This document shows, piece after piece, positions 22,157 to 34,090 of a stretch of 64,000 nucleotides of DNA. Position 1 is the first letter of the stretch. Each line of letters begins with the position of its first letter. Source of the DNA: Ornithodoros turicata (taxonomy: Eukaryota > Arthropoda > Arachnida > Ixodida > Argasidae); contig NW_026999461.1 in NCBI RefSeq assembly GCF_037126465.1, forward strand, positions 62,001 to 126,000, written 5' to 3'. A program made the translations under genes and the position numbers. The notes under the pieces were generated by a model, which was not told the DNA's origin, made no database searches, and saw nothing but the letters and a program-made list of their open reading frames with translations.

Positions 22157-22395
22157 ATTTCAAGTAATCGAGGTAGATTACTTTGACCAGGTTAGGGCCC
22201 CTGGTCTGTTTACGAGTGGGGTGCTTTCCATTGACTGCGCTATTATGCGGCATGATCATACGCCATGTCTACCTTCACGTGAGTTCGTTGCAGGGCCCAA
22301 AATCACGTCTTATCAGATGATTGAGATCGTGAGTTTTGAAGGCCCGAAACGCCGAGCTATGGCTGACACACCGTGCACAAGTGTTGTACAGCTCG
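22157..22395 (+). repeat. Segment A, plus-strand copy of 18040-18300
   Basis: Matches segment A' in inverted orientation. It runs directly into segment B, a copy of the 3' end of the DUF4806 gene. One plus-strand frame is open through both and includes TSYQMIEIVSFEGPK. No protein family recognised. Confidence 0.6.
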
Positions 22396-22627
22396 AATCA
22401 GAGTTAACTGGAACGCCGCGTCGACCAGCGGAGCAAGGGGGGAGCACCCTCGCGGCGTCTAGTAGAAATAAAGGGCGAGGAGGTTTTGACAGTTCCATTC
22501 TACTCGGAGGGGTGTTTGCTGTGGCGTGCCGAAGAGTGCGCAATCGGGCTGGCGTTATCAACGCTGCACTCGTTTGGTTTTTGCGACCGTGTCTGAGGGA
22601 TTGCGAAGAATCGATGATATTGTGAGA
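22383..22627 (+). pseudogene. Segment B: second copy of the DUF4806 gene 3' end
   Basis: About 245 bp match, in inverted orientation, the end of the DUF4806 gene at 23640-23400. The match starts in the last codons (VQLESELTGTP here against VQLEAELTGTP there), passes the AAATAAAG polyadenylation signal and continues about 170 bp beyond, through GGCGTTATCAACGC. The upstream coding part is absent and segment A lies in its place. It is the tail of a second DUF4806 gene or element. Confidence 0.65.
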
Positions 22628-22771
22628 ATGAATGACATGCAGACGCATCGCTATTGTCGACTGGTGCCCTGTAGCCCGCGGCTCGAGATTCGATCGCTTT
22701 TTCTGGTCAGCATCCTTGGCGATCTGACCTATCCAATAAAGCTCTCACAATATCCCGATGGCGCGTGGCAG
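22628..22771 (+). CDS. Possible unrecognised first exon
   Basis: From an ATG at 22628 the plus strand stays open for 48 codons and meets a donor-like site (CAG then gtaagc) at about 22771. The predicted piece is cysteine-containing and partly hydrophobic. No family recognised and no second exon found. Confidence 0.2.
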
Positions 22772-23399
22772 GTAAGCACGTGCGAACCAGTCGTCTCTCA
22801 CCTCTCCCAAACTTCAAAAATTAAAATTACGGCGAAGTGATCCAGATGACGAAAAATTTCAGAAAAAGGACTGATGTGGGGCAAAAAATAAAAAATAAAA
22901 AATGAAAATGCGATTTACGAAAGGTGGGAGACGCAAATTTGGGGAACATGCAGTCGAGGTACGAGCGAACCTCTGCTGACGGAAATTGAAGTGAGGACAA
23001 AGGTCATGGTGACTTTGTCTAGCTCTGATGATCATTCACTACACCAATAATAAAAACATTCACGGTGACTCCCTGCACTGTGTGCCAGCATGCACACACA
23101 CAAAAAAAATTGTGTGTGTACTAATTGGCTGTGCTTCCGAGAAACTCCCGAGATACGCGATATGCTACACCATGAAAGCATTGCTTTGTTATTATTTAAA
23201 AACTCATTACGATGCTTTCGCGATTACCATCACTAATTATTTCAAGCATCTTCGTATCCTCTATTCTGGGCACAGTAAATTTTCCGAATAGAGACAAGCT
23301 GTTATTCATTTCATTCGATCACACAATGAGCGTTTCGGATGACGCGTGCCCATGCGCCAGGCGCGTGACATGTTTCCAGGCGCGTGACATGCCATCGAT
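22772..23399. other. AT-rich spacer
   Basis: A run of AAAAATAAAAAATAAAAAATGAAAATG lies near 22890 and a (CA)n run at about 23092-23102. The short direct repeat GGCGCGTGACATG (23359-23392) sits at the outer edge of the B' repeat. No gene recognised. Confidence 0.3.
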
Positions 23400-23565
23400 T
23401 CTCTGCATTATCTCAGACAGAATCGCCCAAAACACAAACAGGCGCTGCGTTGATAACGCCAGCTTGATTGGGCACTGTTCGGCACACCACAACGAACACC
23501 TCCCCCTCCCTCACCTCCCTCCGACTGAAATGGAAATGTCGAAACGCCCTCTCCCTTTATTTCTG

Positions 23566-26500
23566 CTAAAGGCCGCCAAGGTGGCTCCCGTCTTGCTCCG
23601 CCGGTCGAAGCGGCGTTCCAGTTAACTCTGCTTCGAGCTGTACATACCGCCTTTTGATTCGCGTTGGAGCATGTCGCAGCCATTCCCCTACAAGTCCTTT
23701 GACTGAGGTGTCCGTTATCTCAGGAAAATGTGCACGAACCGCATCTGTGAAGAAAAAAACGAAATGCTTTAGTGCAGTGTTTTATCAACTGAAAGGAAAT
23801 GCTAATAGCCATCCATACCGGTAATCACAGAAAGAAGTCGAAGACTGGAAAATGGTGTCTTCCCCTTTCTCCCAGTCAGTGATTTCCCCAGATATTCATT
23901 GCTGGGGGGGGGGCGAGCTTTCAATGGGGGGGGGGGTGTATGCTTGGTCAAGGTTCCGCTTACGGAATTTTTCTTAGACACGGAAAGAATCGTGGCACAA
24001 TGGTGACATTTGCACAGCTTTCCCGTTTTATTTGTACATGTTAGAACACAGTACATTAGAATACAGATTCATCATGAACGGCTTTTCAACATTAAGATGC
24101 ATAATGACACGACCGACAAAGAAAAAAGACTAGCACCTTGTCTCACGAAGCTCAATGAACCTAGCAACCAACGGTGAAACCCTTAGACGAAAAAAGCAGT
24201 ATACCTCGCTTGATTGAGTTGGGCGCAAATGGTTCTTCATGATCCACATTGAGTTTGCGGGCCTGCACGCATTTTTGCTCGTATATGCGCGCAATATATG
24301 TCACTTGAACAGTCACTTTCAAATGATTTTAGAGAAATGCATGCTACGATCATCTGCATGGCTGTGGTCCTACAGCCCAAGTTTGACAGTACATGATGTA
24401 ATTCGCTGCGCCGGACTCACTACCAGCTAGAACGTGCTGGTGGCCGAGTTGGTTGGGGTCACCTGAGAAATTTCAGGGGGGGGGGGGTGTTGCAAAAATG
24501 CAGGGAGGGTGTACACCCCCCCTGAGGGGGGTGTAGGGAAATCCCTGCTCCCAGTCATACAATATTCACTAGCAAGGGAGTCTACCATGCAACGACGCAT
24601 AATATGGCGGATAGCATCCTTTGCTGAAGAGCCGCCTATTAATGAGAGTTGTAAGACCTAGAAAATGAAATGGTCCGTTTACTACAGAGATCCAGCAAAC
24701 AAAACATACTCCATTTCTAAATTCATGTCCACATTCCATTCACATTCATGCTTTGCAACTGACAGACTTCAATTTACATGCCAAAACCTCTGTCAGACTG
24801 TACCATATTTCAGAGCATAGCTGGTAGCAAGTAACTGTGAGGAACGGCAAATAGATCTAATATGAAACGAGGTAATATTTGAAAAAGTACAGAACTTACA
24901 AGAGGTGCCCTTCTCTCAGCGGAGTCTAATGCATCTTCCAAATCTTGAAGAGCAGCTGTTGAAGCCACAGGTAGTAGAGACGCCAGCCTGGACACAGTTT
25001 GCTCTGAAACCGCAGAAACATGTTCGCCGTCGATACTCTTCAGAATTTTGAAATGGTCATCAAGCCTTGAGCATATGTTCTCCAGTAGCTTCAGAGTCTT
25101 TACCTGCAAAGCTGAAATTAAAAGACCCGAAATTTTTCTGCGTTCTTGTTGGTGTGGCTGACTGCCTGACGCTCTCGTACCAGGAATTCACATGTGGAGC
25201 ATGAGGACAGCTTGATTTTCATTCATTTACTTTCATTTTCATGCAAGAGCCATCTTTTACTTTCACAGAAATAACTGATTTTATGAAACTATCTGGATTG
25301 TAGTACCAAACGAATTCTGCACCTGCTTATCTATATTATAGCTAATGTATTGTATACAGCATCAAAAGTCATTCCGATCAGAATGTCTCGCAAAATGCAA
25401 TAGATAATTTTGTCCATTGGCGCAGTGAGTGGGAAATGCTTATAAACGTTAAGAAAACTGTTTCGATGACAGTAACTCGTAAACGTAACCCCCTTATATT
25501 TACATACAGTATTGCGGACGCACCACTTGCCCAGGTGAAAACATTTAAATATCTAGGTGTTATTATATATCGACTCAGAGTTACGCTGGAGTGCTCACTT
25601 AAAATACATAAAAATTAAACTTTGAAAAATTTAAAATAAATGTTAGGAAAGGCACCTAGAAGACTTAATTTCCTTATATACACACCAAGACAGATGCCAG
25701 AAAATGCGAAATTACTGTTACAAAACGTTAGTCCGATCAGTTCTGGATTATGCTTCAGTGATTTGGCTTCCGTATTCGAAAAATGGTCTAGCGCTCATTG
25801 ATAAGTTGGAAAGAAAGGCACTTCGATTCTTCTATGCAGCTTCTATGACAGAAAATCCTCGCCTGTACATCTTTTTGAAAAAGCTGACCTACTCCTGTTT
25901 CACAAGAGAGTTTTGTGTACAGAAGTTTGAAATTTTCTGGTTAATAATCAATGGTCACTTAGTACATGTACAAGTACATGCATTCATTCTTCTCATATAT
26001 GTCACGTCAATGGAATTCTCTCCCTAACAATCTTGTATGCTCAACTAATATAGATGCATTTCTTGACCATATCTCCTCCTTGTTAAAATAATTGCTCGAA
26101 TTCACTCATTCATCTACGTATTGTACACTTTTTTTCCTCTGTATTTTAGCACATGCTGAGTATGGTTTGTTTTGTCTTCACTCTTGTAACGGCCTCTTAG
26201 GCCAACAGTATTGTAAATAAATAAATAAAAATGACGATCATACCCAATGAAATTATAAAGTTCTCTAGCGCACGCCATACTGGTGTAGGCTACTTATGTT
26301 TACTTTGCTGCTTCTTTATGCTTCCAAATGGCACTGCAAGTGCAGAAGTATCGGGGATACCACCTTGTCCAGTCCATAGCAGACGAATTATTCGCAGCAA
26401 ATGAGGCCTCATAATCAACTAAAGTCGTAATCCAAGCGAGTACACCAACGTGTCTTCTCACCACCTTTGGTAATTCTGTAACTAACTATGCCTTGACAGC

Positions 26501-28088
26501 ACAATGTCCAGAAAAAAACATTTTGTGATGGCAAGTTGTATGCTGTATTCAACAAATTGGGACTGCCTTCAGTGAGGCCAAATTGTTGTTGGCAGAGCAC
26601 ATGTGTCAACTCCATGTATCTCAGGTCCACGTGTTTGAGAGCTTGTGCGGGTATCAAGACTGCTGATGTCGTGACCGAGTGTAATTACTGACTCACCTAT
26701 GAGGTCACTCTGAGCTCCTTTGCGTTTCGGGGCCTTCATCTGTGATGACATGGCATGACGCACTACGTTCTGTGGTGGTGGTGGTGGCACGAAGGATGAA
26801 CTCGTTCATGATAATGTATCTCTACTCCTGTCGATGGCCTTCTGGACAACTTCTGCATTATCTTCGTCTTCTGAACTTGAAAGGAGCCTGAGCGGAACCT
26901 TCCTTGTACGTTTCTTGACAGAGTCATCATCTGTGGTAAGGTCCGACACTTCCTCTGCTCTCCTCTCTCTTCGCCTTGCAACTTCATAAGAATCTGCATA
27001 GAGTATTTGCATAATGTAACTGTCTCATAAGCAATTAACAACACTTCATGCCACATATTTTGTGTGCACATGCCAGCAAGCCGTCAACAATATTTTATAC
27101 GTGACTATTGAATGCTATACAGTAGCAACCGTTATGGTGACGATGAGCGATTTTTTTTTACACAAAGGCAGCTAAAAGTATGCATTAAAGGAGTTGCGAC
27201 AGGTCATACCATATTACCCCAGATAAATGTAAAAGACTGTTCTTTCCACCAATGCAAACCTGCATTTGAAGTGTCACAGCGAAGAGGGTAGTAGAAGCGG
27301 AGAAAATGGGCACCTCGAATACCGAAACTCATGCGGCTCTCTCTGGCATCGCAGTGCTCGCCGTTGCCAGTGAGGCAGCGCACATGAGGTCACATGCTCA
27401 CAGCTGCCAATGGGAATCGACGCAGCCCTGAGCTTTGTGACATCTGCACTTTGCTCAGGAGCCTCCTCGAGGGCTTGTATCCACTAAGTACGACATACAG
27501 AAGAAGAATTAGTTTTTCTTAAGTATTCTGGGGTGTAGTACAATGCTCCCATGGCGCAATGAACTGCATATATGGAAGTGTCCCAACCGCTTCAACCACT
27601 AGTAACTGCTCTTAGACAGGGCAACTGCAGTAAACGTAAGAAACTAACATATCCATGATAAAAAAAAAAAAACTCGTCTATGGGGCCGACACACTGGGAC
27701 TCACTTAAGTTCCTGTGTGTTGTCCCCTTATTTTAGCTCAGACTCGGGCTTTTTTATCATGGGTTTTCGTCACCAGATTTCCTGCATATTTGGCTATCCT
27801 TACAGAAACCAAGGTACATTAATATCGATTGAGTGTGCATAAAATTGTGCAGCATACTTTTTTTCTTCAAATTACACTTTCCTTACACCAGGAAACATTA
27901 CCAGCAGAAGACAACACCCTACAGCTGTAGCGTTCCCAATCTAATCCTGGGTTTTCAGTCTCTCGAACCGCTCTCGTTATCCTTGCTGTGCTCTTGTATG
28001 GTGGCCACACAGACATTCCGTCTGAAATCCAGTCAGTCGGCACCACAGCAACATCATCCATGTCCGTGAAGTGCACAACTGAGTACAT
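23566..28088 (-). CDS. DUF4806-type protein, seven exons, partner of the DUF4218 gene
   Basis: Exons on the minus strand: 28088-27902, about 26993-26830, 26739-26697, 25111-24900, about 24657-24545, about 24230-24205 and 23744-23566. The N-terminal exon carries the YSVVHF, VPTDWI and WPPYK blocks typical of proteins paired with DUF4806. Exon 2 is basic and acidic (KKRTRK, SSSEDEDN). Exon 4 is a helical leader; exon 5 holds the DUF4806 core (LIGGSSAKDAIRHIMRR). The last exon has EWLRHAPTRIKRR and ends in TAG at 23566, with AATAAA at 23561-23556. Junctions 1-2, 3-4, 4-5 and 6-7 agree in phase. The exon 2 donor is unclear, and a G-rich insert at about 24430-24545 appears to interrupt exon 5/6. 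Function is unknown; it lies just downstream of the tnp2/DUF4218 gene on the same strand, suggesting both belong to one transposon. Confidence 0.7.
24430..24545. repeat. G-rich insert within the DUF4806 gene
   Basis: A 13-base G run at about 24475, then GGAGGGTGTACACCCCCCC and CTGAGGGGGGTGTAGGG form G-rich and self-complementary blocks. Related text (GGGATTTC, TTTCAATGG plus G runs) occurs at 23880-23935 and 5625-5655. It sits exactly where the DUF4806 coding frame breaks off. A tRNA A-box-like TGGCCGAGTTGG lies at its left edge (24440), which might mean a SINE fragment, but no B box follows. Confidence 0.4.
25380..26230 (+). mobile_element. 5'-truncated LINE, reverse transcriptase C-terminus
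   Basis: Reading right, the sequence carries the end of a CR1/Jockey-group ORF2: FKYLGVII followed by a frameshift, then LVRSVLDYASVIWLPYSKN and KLERKALRFFY, the usual C-terminal blocks after the polymerase core. At least two frame breaks occur. The 3' end is AACAGTATTGTAAATAAATAAATAAAA at about 26200-26230, an A/TAAA-type LINE tail. It lies antisense in the third intron of the DUF4806 gene. Confidence 0.75.
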
Positions 28089-28688
28089 TGCACCTGCCTG
28101 CAAAATGTGATTTGACATGTATTATTTCTGAGCAGGGATGAATGTTCTGTATTTTGCACTGAAAACGCTACGAGTATGATATGAGGGAACACTCATTTGT
28201 ACCTCCTGCTTTGTTCCCCCTGCCAAGGCCTATGTACATTATATAAAAACAATCTTATATTGAGCCCTAAGTGAAGAGAACACAATTCAGTCCTTCATTG
28301 TGATGACATCCTCTGATGACACACAGAAAGAAATTGCAGCACACATACAATGCCAACATGAGGTGTATCTTTGCTATGACGGATGAGTCTCATGTGGGCA
28401 AATTCAGTATGGCACTTTCATCTCTAGTCGATGATAACTTGAGTTCTTGTTTCGAAACACACACAAAGCAAGACAGACAAAAATCCACACATTGGACGAA
28501 ACAAACAGATACAGCACACACACACAGACAAACACTTGCAGTCCATATAGGCGCATAAAAGAAGTTCTGGTGCGCAATGCTCAAATGTTCTTGCTAATAA
28601 CATCCATGAGATGTCATGGTAAGTCTGGACCCTGTAGATGAAGCAGTGGAAATATGGCGTGACTACCGCCACTACATGGCAAGCAAAC

Positions 28689-30800
28689 TCATTTCCACTT
28701 GATTTCCTCCACATCCCAAACTGACAGATTCTCAGACAGTCTTGTCGCTCTGTGTATGCCAAGATCTGACGATGACAGTCCGCATGTGTGCAGGTCACAT
28801 AGTGTTTGGAAATAGCTGCCACAAATCTTCACAACTCCATTTTCTTTAAGAATGTTTCTAATGATCACAACATTCCCATCCTTCAGTTGAACGCAGCAAT
28901 CAGATACCTTGAGCGACAGGCGCATGTTACGAACTACAAGGAGTGCATACTGTGTTCCTTCAAACCCTGGGGGTGACGGTCCTCTTGTGTGCACCTGACA
29001 TAGCTGTGTTTCATTCTCTCTGGAATGTACTGTTGGACGAACTGAGTCCTCCTCTGATATCCTTCTAATAATCTGCTGGAGGGGAAGGGACCGGGATCTT
29101 AACATGGGTTTCAGCTGTCCCAGAAAGTTCTCAAATGGGAATGCAGAAAACTTATCAACAGGACCCAGTGAACGAACATCCTCTGCTAAATGTACCAGGG
29201 AATGCAAGTTGTACACGTAAATTCCTTCCCCATATAACCTTCCAGCTGTCTCAACAAACTTTTTCAGAAGGCTGTCTGCCAGATCCCAGTGCGTTATACA
29301 AAACTGCGGGCTGGCAAGAAGAGTCAGCGCAGTACTAAGCATCATGAAGTGATTGTAAAACTCTTTTGTCAAGCGTTTCTTTAGTGCTACGGGCCCGAAA
29401 TACAGGAGGGAGCTCCGGAATTCTGTTGCCTTCCGGTGTTAGACTTCAGTGAGGCCACGAGATTGGCGGCTGATGTCACAAGCCGTATGGGATCGCAAAG
29501 CTTCCAAGTTTGCCGAGATATCTGCCCTACACTGAAGTGGAAGTCTAGATGAGCAAGGCTTGTTGCCGGTCCAGTACTTTACAACGAGCATCTTCGTCAC
29601 CCCCAAGCACACCAGATGCATGTACTCAACAGGAAATTGAGTAACCAGGTCAACGTTCAAAGCAAGCAAAGGGGATACACTTCGATGATGTTCGGCCTGG
29701 TGCTGCTGTGAGAAGCTTTCATCAGTGCGAACTGGGCACTGCGAGTCAGGCAAAATGACTTTCCTGTGTTCTTTCGAGTACGTCCCTCTCTGTGTACATT
29801 TCTCGCAGCCATAGAGGGCATTGTGGCCCTTGATACAGTTCACATAGGCCCTTGCAGGAGCATCACAAACAAAATACTTGATTTTGATAGTGTATTTTAC
29901 GTTGCAGTAAACCAGGCCCTGCAGTGTAATGGCTGTCAACTCTTCGACAAAATCTTTTAGATAGTCACTAACATCAGCTGGCTTGGCAGAACCCACATAT
30001 AATGCTGCAACAAAGGGCTTCTGCACACTGCTTTCGTTGACAAGAACAAGGACTGGCCAAAACTGAGTTCGAGAGCTTCGCAAAATGGGAAGCCCGTCAA
30101 TGTTTATATTCAGTGTCATTGTTGTGGATCCACTGGGCAACTGACCCTCTGAAACTATGCTTATAAGCTTGTGGGTTATGCCAAAGTAGTAGTACAGACC
30201 ACTACCCATGGTCCTAACTTCAGCTGTTCTAACAGTCTGCAGCAGAGTCCGTGCATCCCGAGGAAGTTCGGGGTGGTAGGAGTGCAAAATTTTCAAAAGT
30301 CTCGAAAGGTGCGACGCGCACTGATTTGTCTGTACGGCCCAGTTACGAAGCTTAGTTTCTAAGCTTTCGATGTTTCCTTCCTCTGACAAAGATACAGCTG
30401 CGTTTAATTCGTCTGTTTGTGTATTTACTGACAGCTCTTGCCATCTGCTATCGTCCACTTCTCCCGACTCGCTTTCGTCAGATGACAGCACGTTATGCGT
30501 GCTCATATCGCTCCCGCTGCTGCATGATTGTACAGCGGCCATGTGACTTCGAATGTCACAGAGGAGGACGCTAGAACAAGACGCACTAGTCTCCCCCAAA
30601 AAAGATGCACCGGCCATTTGAGAAACAATCTCATGTTCATCGTTGCCATTGGAGTTCGAAGTTTCAGTGCTTTCGCTGTCATCAGTGCCAACGTCAGAGA
30701 AAACGAGAGCGGACGCAAGATGAGAACGCACGCTGTCTTCTATGCGCCGACGTTTCTGTCGGCTGCCAACTTCTGACAACACCCTCCTCAGCCTCTTCAT
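28689..30800 (-). CDS. tnp2/DUF4218 (CACTA/EnSpm-like) transposase gene with one premature stop
   Basis: One frame runs from an ATG at 30800 to a stop at 28689, 702 residues interrupted only by TAA at 29441-29439. The N-terminus (about 1-150) is basic then acidic and serine-rich. The middle has the tnp2-like core: NINIDGLPI, FWPVLVLVNES, KYFVCDAPARAYV with a following CEKC metal-binding-like pair, and FPVEYMHLVCLGVTK. The part after the stop contains the DUF4218 signature KFSAFPFENFLGQLK and ends in a region typical of animal tnp2/DUF4218 proteins. These proteins mobilise CACTA/EnSpm-type transposons. The stop replaces one codon between GLTEV and HRKATEF with no shift, so it is probably a recent nonsense change. 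The DUF4806 gene begins 600 bp downstream on the same strand. I did not find terminal repeats. Confidence 0.8.
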
Positions 30801-31989
30801 TGTGATAAGTCAATGTCTCTGCACCGGGGATGCATTTACACAACGAACAAAGACCACTCACATTTGAAAGAGGAACCGTTATGAGTTGAGGAACCGCTGG
30901 GAGATCGCGCCATTCGTGAAGCGGCGGCGCGGCAATCGCTCCGTACCGATGACGATCGTGATTCTGAGGAACGGGTATCATATGCTGGCAAACAAGTTGA
31001 CAAACGCTTTCAACAGAAAAGAAAAGCTTTTCCAGGAGCGCCCATACCAAGCATATACTTCTGAAACGAATGTCGTAACGTTTTTCCCGAACGTGTGACC
31101 CTTATTTCAGCATACTATCCGAGTTTCCCTTTCCCAGGAAAAAAGGGGGAAGGGCGCTAAGCTCCACTACAGCGGGGCTACTCTTTTTCCTGCTGTGTGG
31201 GTTAACCGCGCCGGTAGTAGCTCATAAGCACCAAATGCTCATAACCTCCAAACGCTCAAAACCTCCAAACGCTCATATGCACCGAAAAAAAGTTGGTGGT
31301 TTTGAGCGTTTGGTGGAAATGAGCAGGAGGGGAGAAGCTGCTCATAAGCACCAAACGTCCAGAACATCCGAATGCTCATATGCACCGAACGGCGGGCGAC
31401 CACAAAGGCCGGGTCTTCCTCTCCCGCATTTGGAACAAGGTCATAGGGTAAGAAAGGTGGAATGAATGGCGACTACCAAGGCCGCTTAATGTGTCAGTTT
31501 GAAGTTTATGTAACAGCTTGGTCCTGCTTGTATGTAGTCAGAAAGAATTTTTATGGAAGTTTATTTTTATCTATCGTGAGTCAATTAGTGTTTGAACGCC
31601 GTAGTGTCCGCCCATTTGGTCGAACGCCGTTTGGTCAAATGACGTTTGATCGAAGGCGTTTGATCGAACGCCGCTTGGTCGAAAACCGTTTGATCGAAAG
31701 CCGGTTGATCGACGCCGTTTGTTCGAAAGACGTTTGTTCGAAGGGAGTTCAAAACTGTCTGCACTGTGTTATCCGCACCTCTTTTTCTGTAACTTTTGAC
31801 TCGAGCATACGGAGCTGGCAATCAGGGTACTCTGCTTTTTTTTCATTTTTATATTTATTACTTCTTTTTCTTTTCTTTCCTTTTTTTTTCTTTTGCAGGG
31901 AGACCGCTGGTTACTTGCAGACGTTTGTAATTTACGAACCAGTCGGACACATGTTGAAGAAAGTTGCCCCAGGTTGGGAGCAGCCGATA

Positions 31990-32380
31990 GTCTGTGTTTC
32001 TTCTGAGCACCCTTCTCATTGCTGGTGACATATTTAAAGGGAACGGTCTGAAACGGGATAGCCATATGTGCGCGAAAGCCACTCGAAGTCTGTGGATGCT
32101 AAGAAGGAAATTTCGCCATGGCACAACGAAAGATATTAAATTAACAGCATATAAAACCTTAGTTCAACCTCGTTTAGTGTATGCATCTGCAATCTGGGTC
32201 ACTACACATGCACGCTATCCGAAAAAATAGAGAAAGTACAAAGATCTGCTGCCCTGCTTATCTTGTCTAGGTTCCCAAGGACTTCTTCGGTTACATGTCT
32301 GTTGCAAGAACTAAATTTAGATTCACCGGCACATAGGCGAAAAGTAAATGAACTAAAACTGTTTCTCCTATACATCTCCG
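31990..32380 (+). pseudogene. LINE reverse-transcriptase C-terminal scrap in copy 1
   Basis: The plus strand encodes SLWMLRRKFRHGTTKDIKL followed by YKTLVQPRLVYASAIW and, after a one-base shift near 32225, the block ending LNLDSPAHRRKVNELKLFLL. These are the post-polymerase blocks of CR1/Jockey-group ORF2. The mirrored copy at 38708-39082 is longer and unshifted. Confidence 0.65.
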
Positions 32381-33769
32381 ATGTAATGTCTTTCGACGAA
32401 ATCATATGTCGGCACAGTTCCTATAGAAGTCGACCAGGATGCACATTCCCCCAGGCCGACAGTCGTGACGTTGCCCACACCTCTGTGAGGCAAACAACGG
32501 CGAGACCTTTCATCCTCACCACAGTGAATTAAATTCGCCTACCTGAGGTAGAGTGTGGTTGACAAAACGTGTAATAGAAAATGTGGCCGATGAACGGATA
32601 TCAACATGGAACGCCGTCTACTCCATAGCGCCTTAAGCTACATAAACGAGTAAACACAAGAGAAAACTAGTAGTAAAAATAAACTGAAGAAATAACATTA
32701 AACTGAATATATGTTAGAGGTTCAACGATAACACCCAGTGAGCTTGAACTAGAGGTGCAGAAAGGAGGATTGACGCTGCACAGCGTCGCAGTCAGGCACT
32801 GGCGTCATCGAATGGTTCTGTAGCATTCGCTACAGTTCCACAGTATAAGGTCTGCGTCCTGAAGCGTACATTAGAAGTAGTTTTGACATGTGCTACAACG
32901 TGTCTGTTTTTGCATGTTCTTGCCTGTTTAGGTATTTTTTTTTGTCTAAATATCTGTCTATTTTCATGGTTTTGGCACGTAAATTTCCGAGTTCTACTTA
33001 TAAGAGGAAGTAATGTTGTTCTTGAATGCCTAAAACGGTGGGCACACAGAAATGAGTTGAAAACCAATCATCCAAAGAACAAAGCCTTCCATCTTCCAGA
33101 CCGAAGGTAGAATAACTATATAGGATCGAGAATGTGTAGAGCATGTTGGATGCAGTTTCGGAAACAAAATAGTCCCGGAAAAATTGGTCCCTGGTTGCGT
33201 GGCGGAAGAAATGGTCCCGCGCGGTTCCGTGCGCCCAAAAATACAGGAGCGTCGTTGTGGAAATCTGATAAACCGAATCATAGCCAATGAAGTGCTATCA
33301 TTCGCACTCCTCATTTGTTCGAAATTGGAAGACATGCTTTTTTAAATTAACATTAATCTTAATGAACAATAAATGCTGCACGCCATTTAATGAGGAACAT
33401 AAAAGCGGTTCCATTTGCTGCACCGCTTGTATTGTACAAATTGCGTCTGTTTTTTCTGTTCCTCTCTTTATTTTGCGGAGTACACACAACGCGACAAGAT
33501 CATGAAGCAGTTCTGCAATGTCTGCTACCTTCTGCAAAAAGTGAAAAATAAATAAATAAATAAATAAGTAAATAAAAAGGAAGAGTCGTCTTTCTGCAGA
33601 ACGAAAATTCAAATCTTAGTTCTTTCTTATTCTCCCTGATCAGGCCATATCTTCTGTTTTGTCGACCAACTCGTGGAGTGGTAGAAGTTTTTGGATTTCT
33701 GTAAAACGCTAACAGCTTGGGGCAGTGTCAATGGGAACTTGAACTGGAGAATCGCAGCAAAAATTTTGA

Positions 33770-34090
33770 AGTAAAAATGGTAGACATCGATGCCAGCGAA
33801 CTTATAATGGAATATCCTTTTGTGTCATTGAGAAAAAGAGAGGACACCAAACAATTTTTAACGTACACATACAAGAAAGCCTCCAGGAGATATATCTGAA
33901 TCCATGCATTTGCGTCAGCATTCTATTTTCTGACCACACCAGCTACTGTCGCTGATGCTGAAAGAAGTCTCAGCACAATGAAACTGACCGATCAAGAATA
34001 TCCTACGCTCAATTAACCATAAGAGATGTCAGGCTTTCTGAGTTCGTAGTCAACCGAAAACATGATTACCATATCTCTGGACTATGACGC
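33770..34090 (+). pseudogene. Decayed hAT transposase dimerisation region in copy 1
   Basis: The stretch FLTTPATVADAERSLSTMKL (about 33930-33990), preceded by a stop, resembles the C-terminal hATC dimerisation core, in which a V/A-A-x-E-R-S/T-F-S motif is typical. Stops and shifts surround it. The mirrored sequence lies at about 36730-37110 in copy 2. Confidence 0.55.

Noticed and set aside
24440..24475. tRNA-like A box (TGGCCGAGTTGG)
   Set aside because: No B box, no cloverleaf and a G run follows directly; at best a SINE fragment.
31140..31190. CACTACAG near 31172 as a CACTA terminus for the DUF4218 element
   Set aside because: Its orientation is wrong for an element lying to the left and I found no inverted partner near 22-24 kb.
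31585..31821. Open frame with repeated FDQ/KRRSTK units on the minus strand
   Set aside because: It is a translation of the GGTCGAACGCC motif array, so the peptide repeat reflects the DNA repeat.
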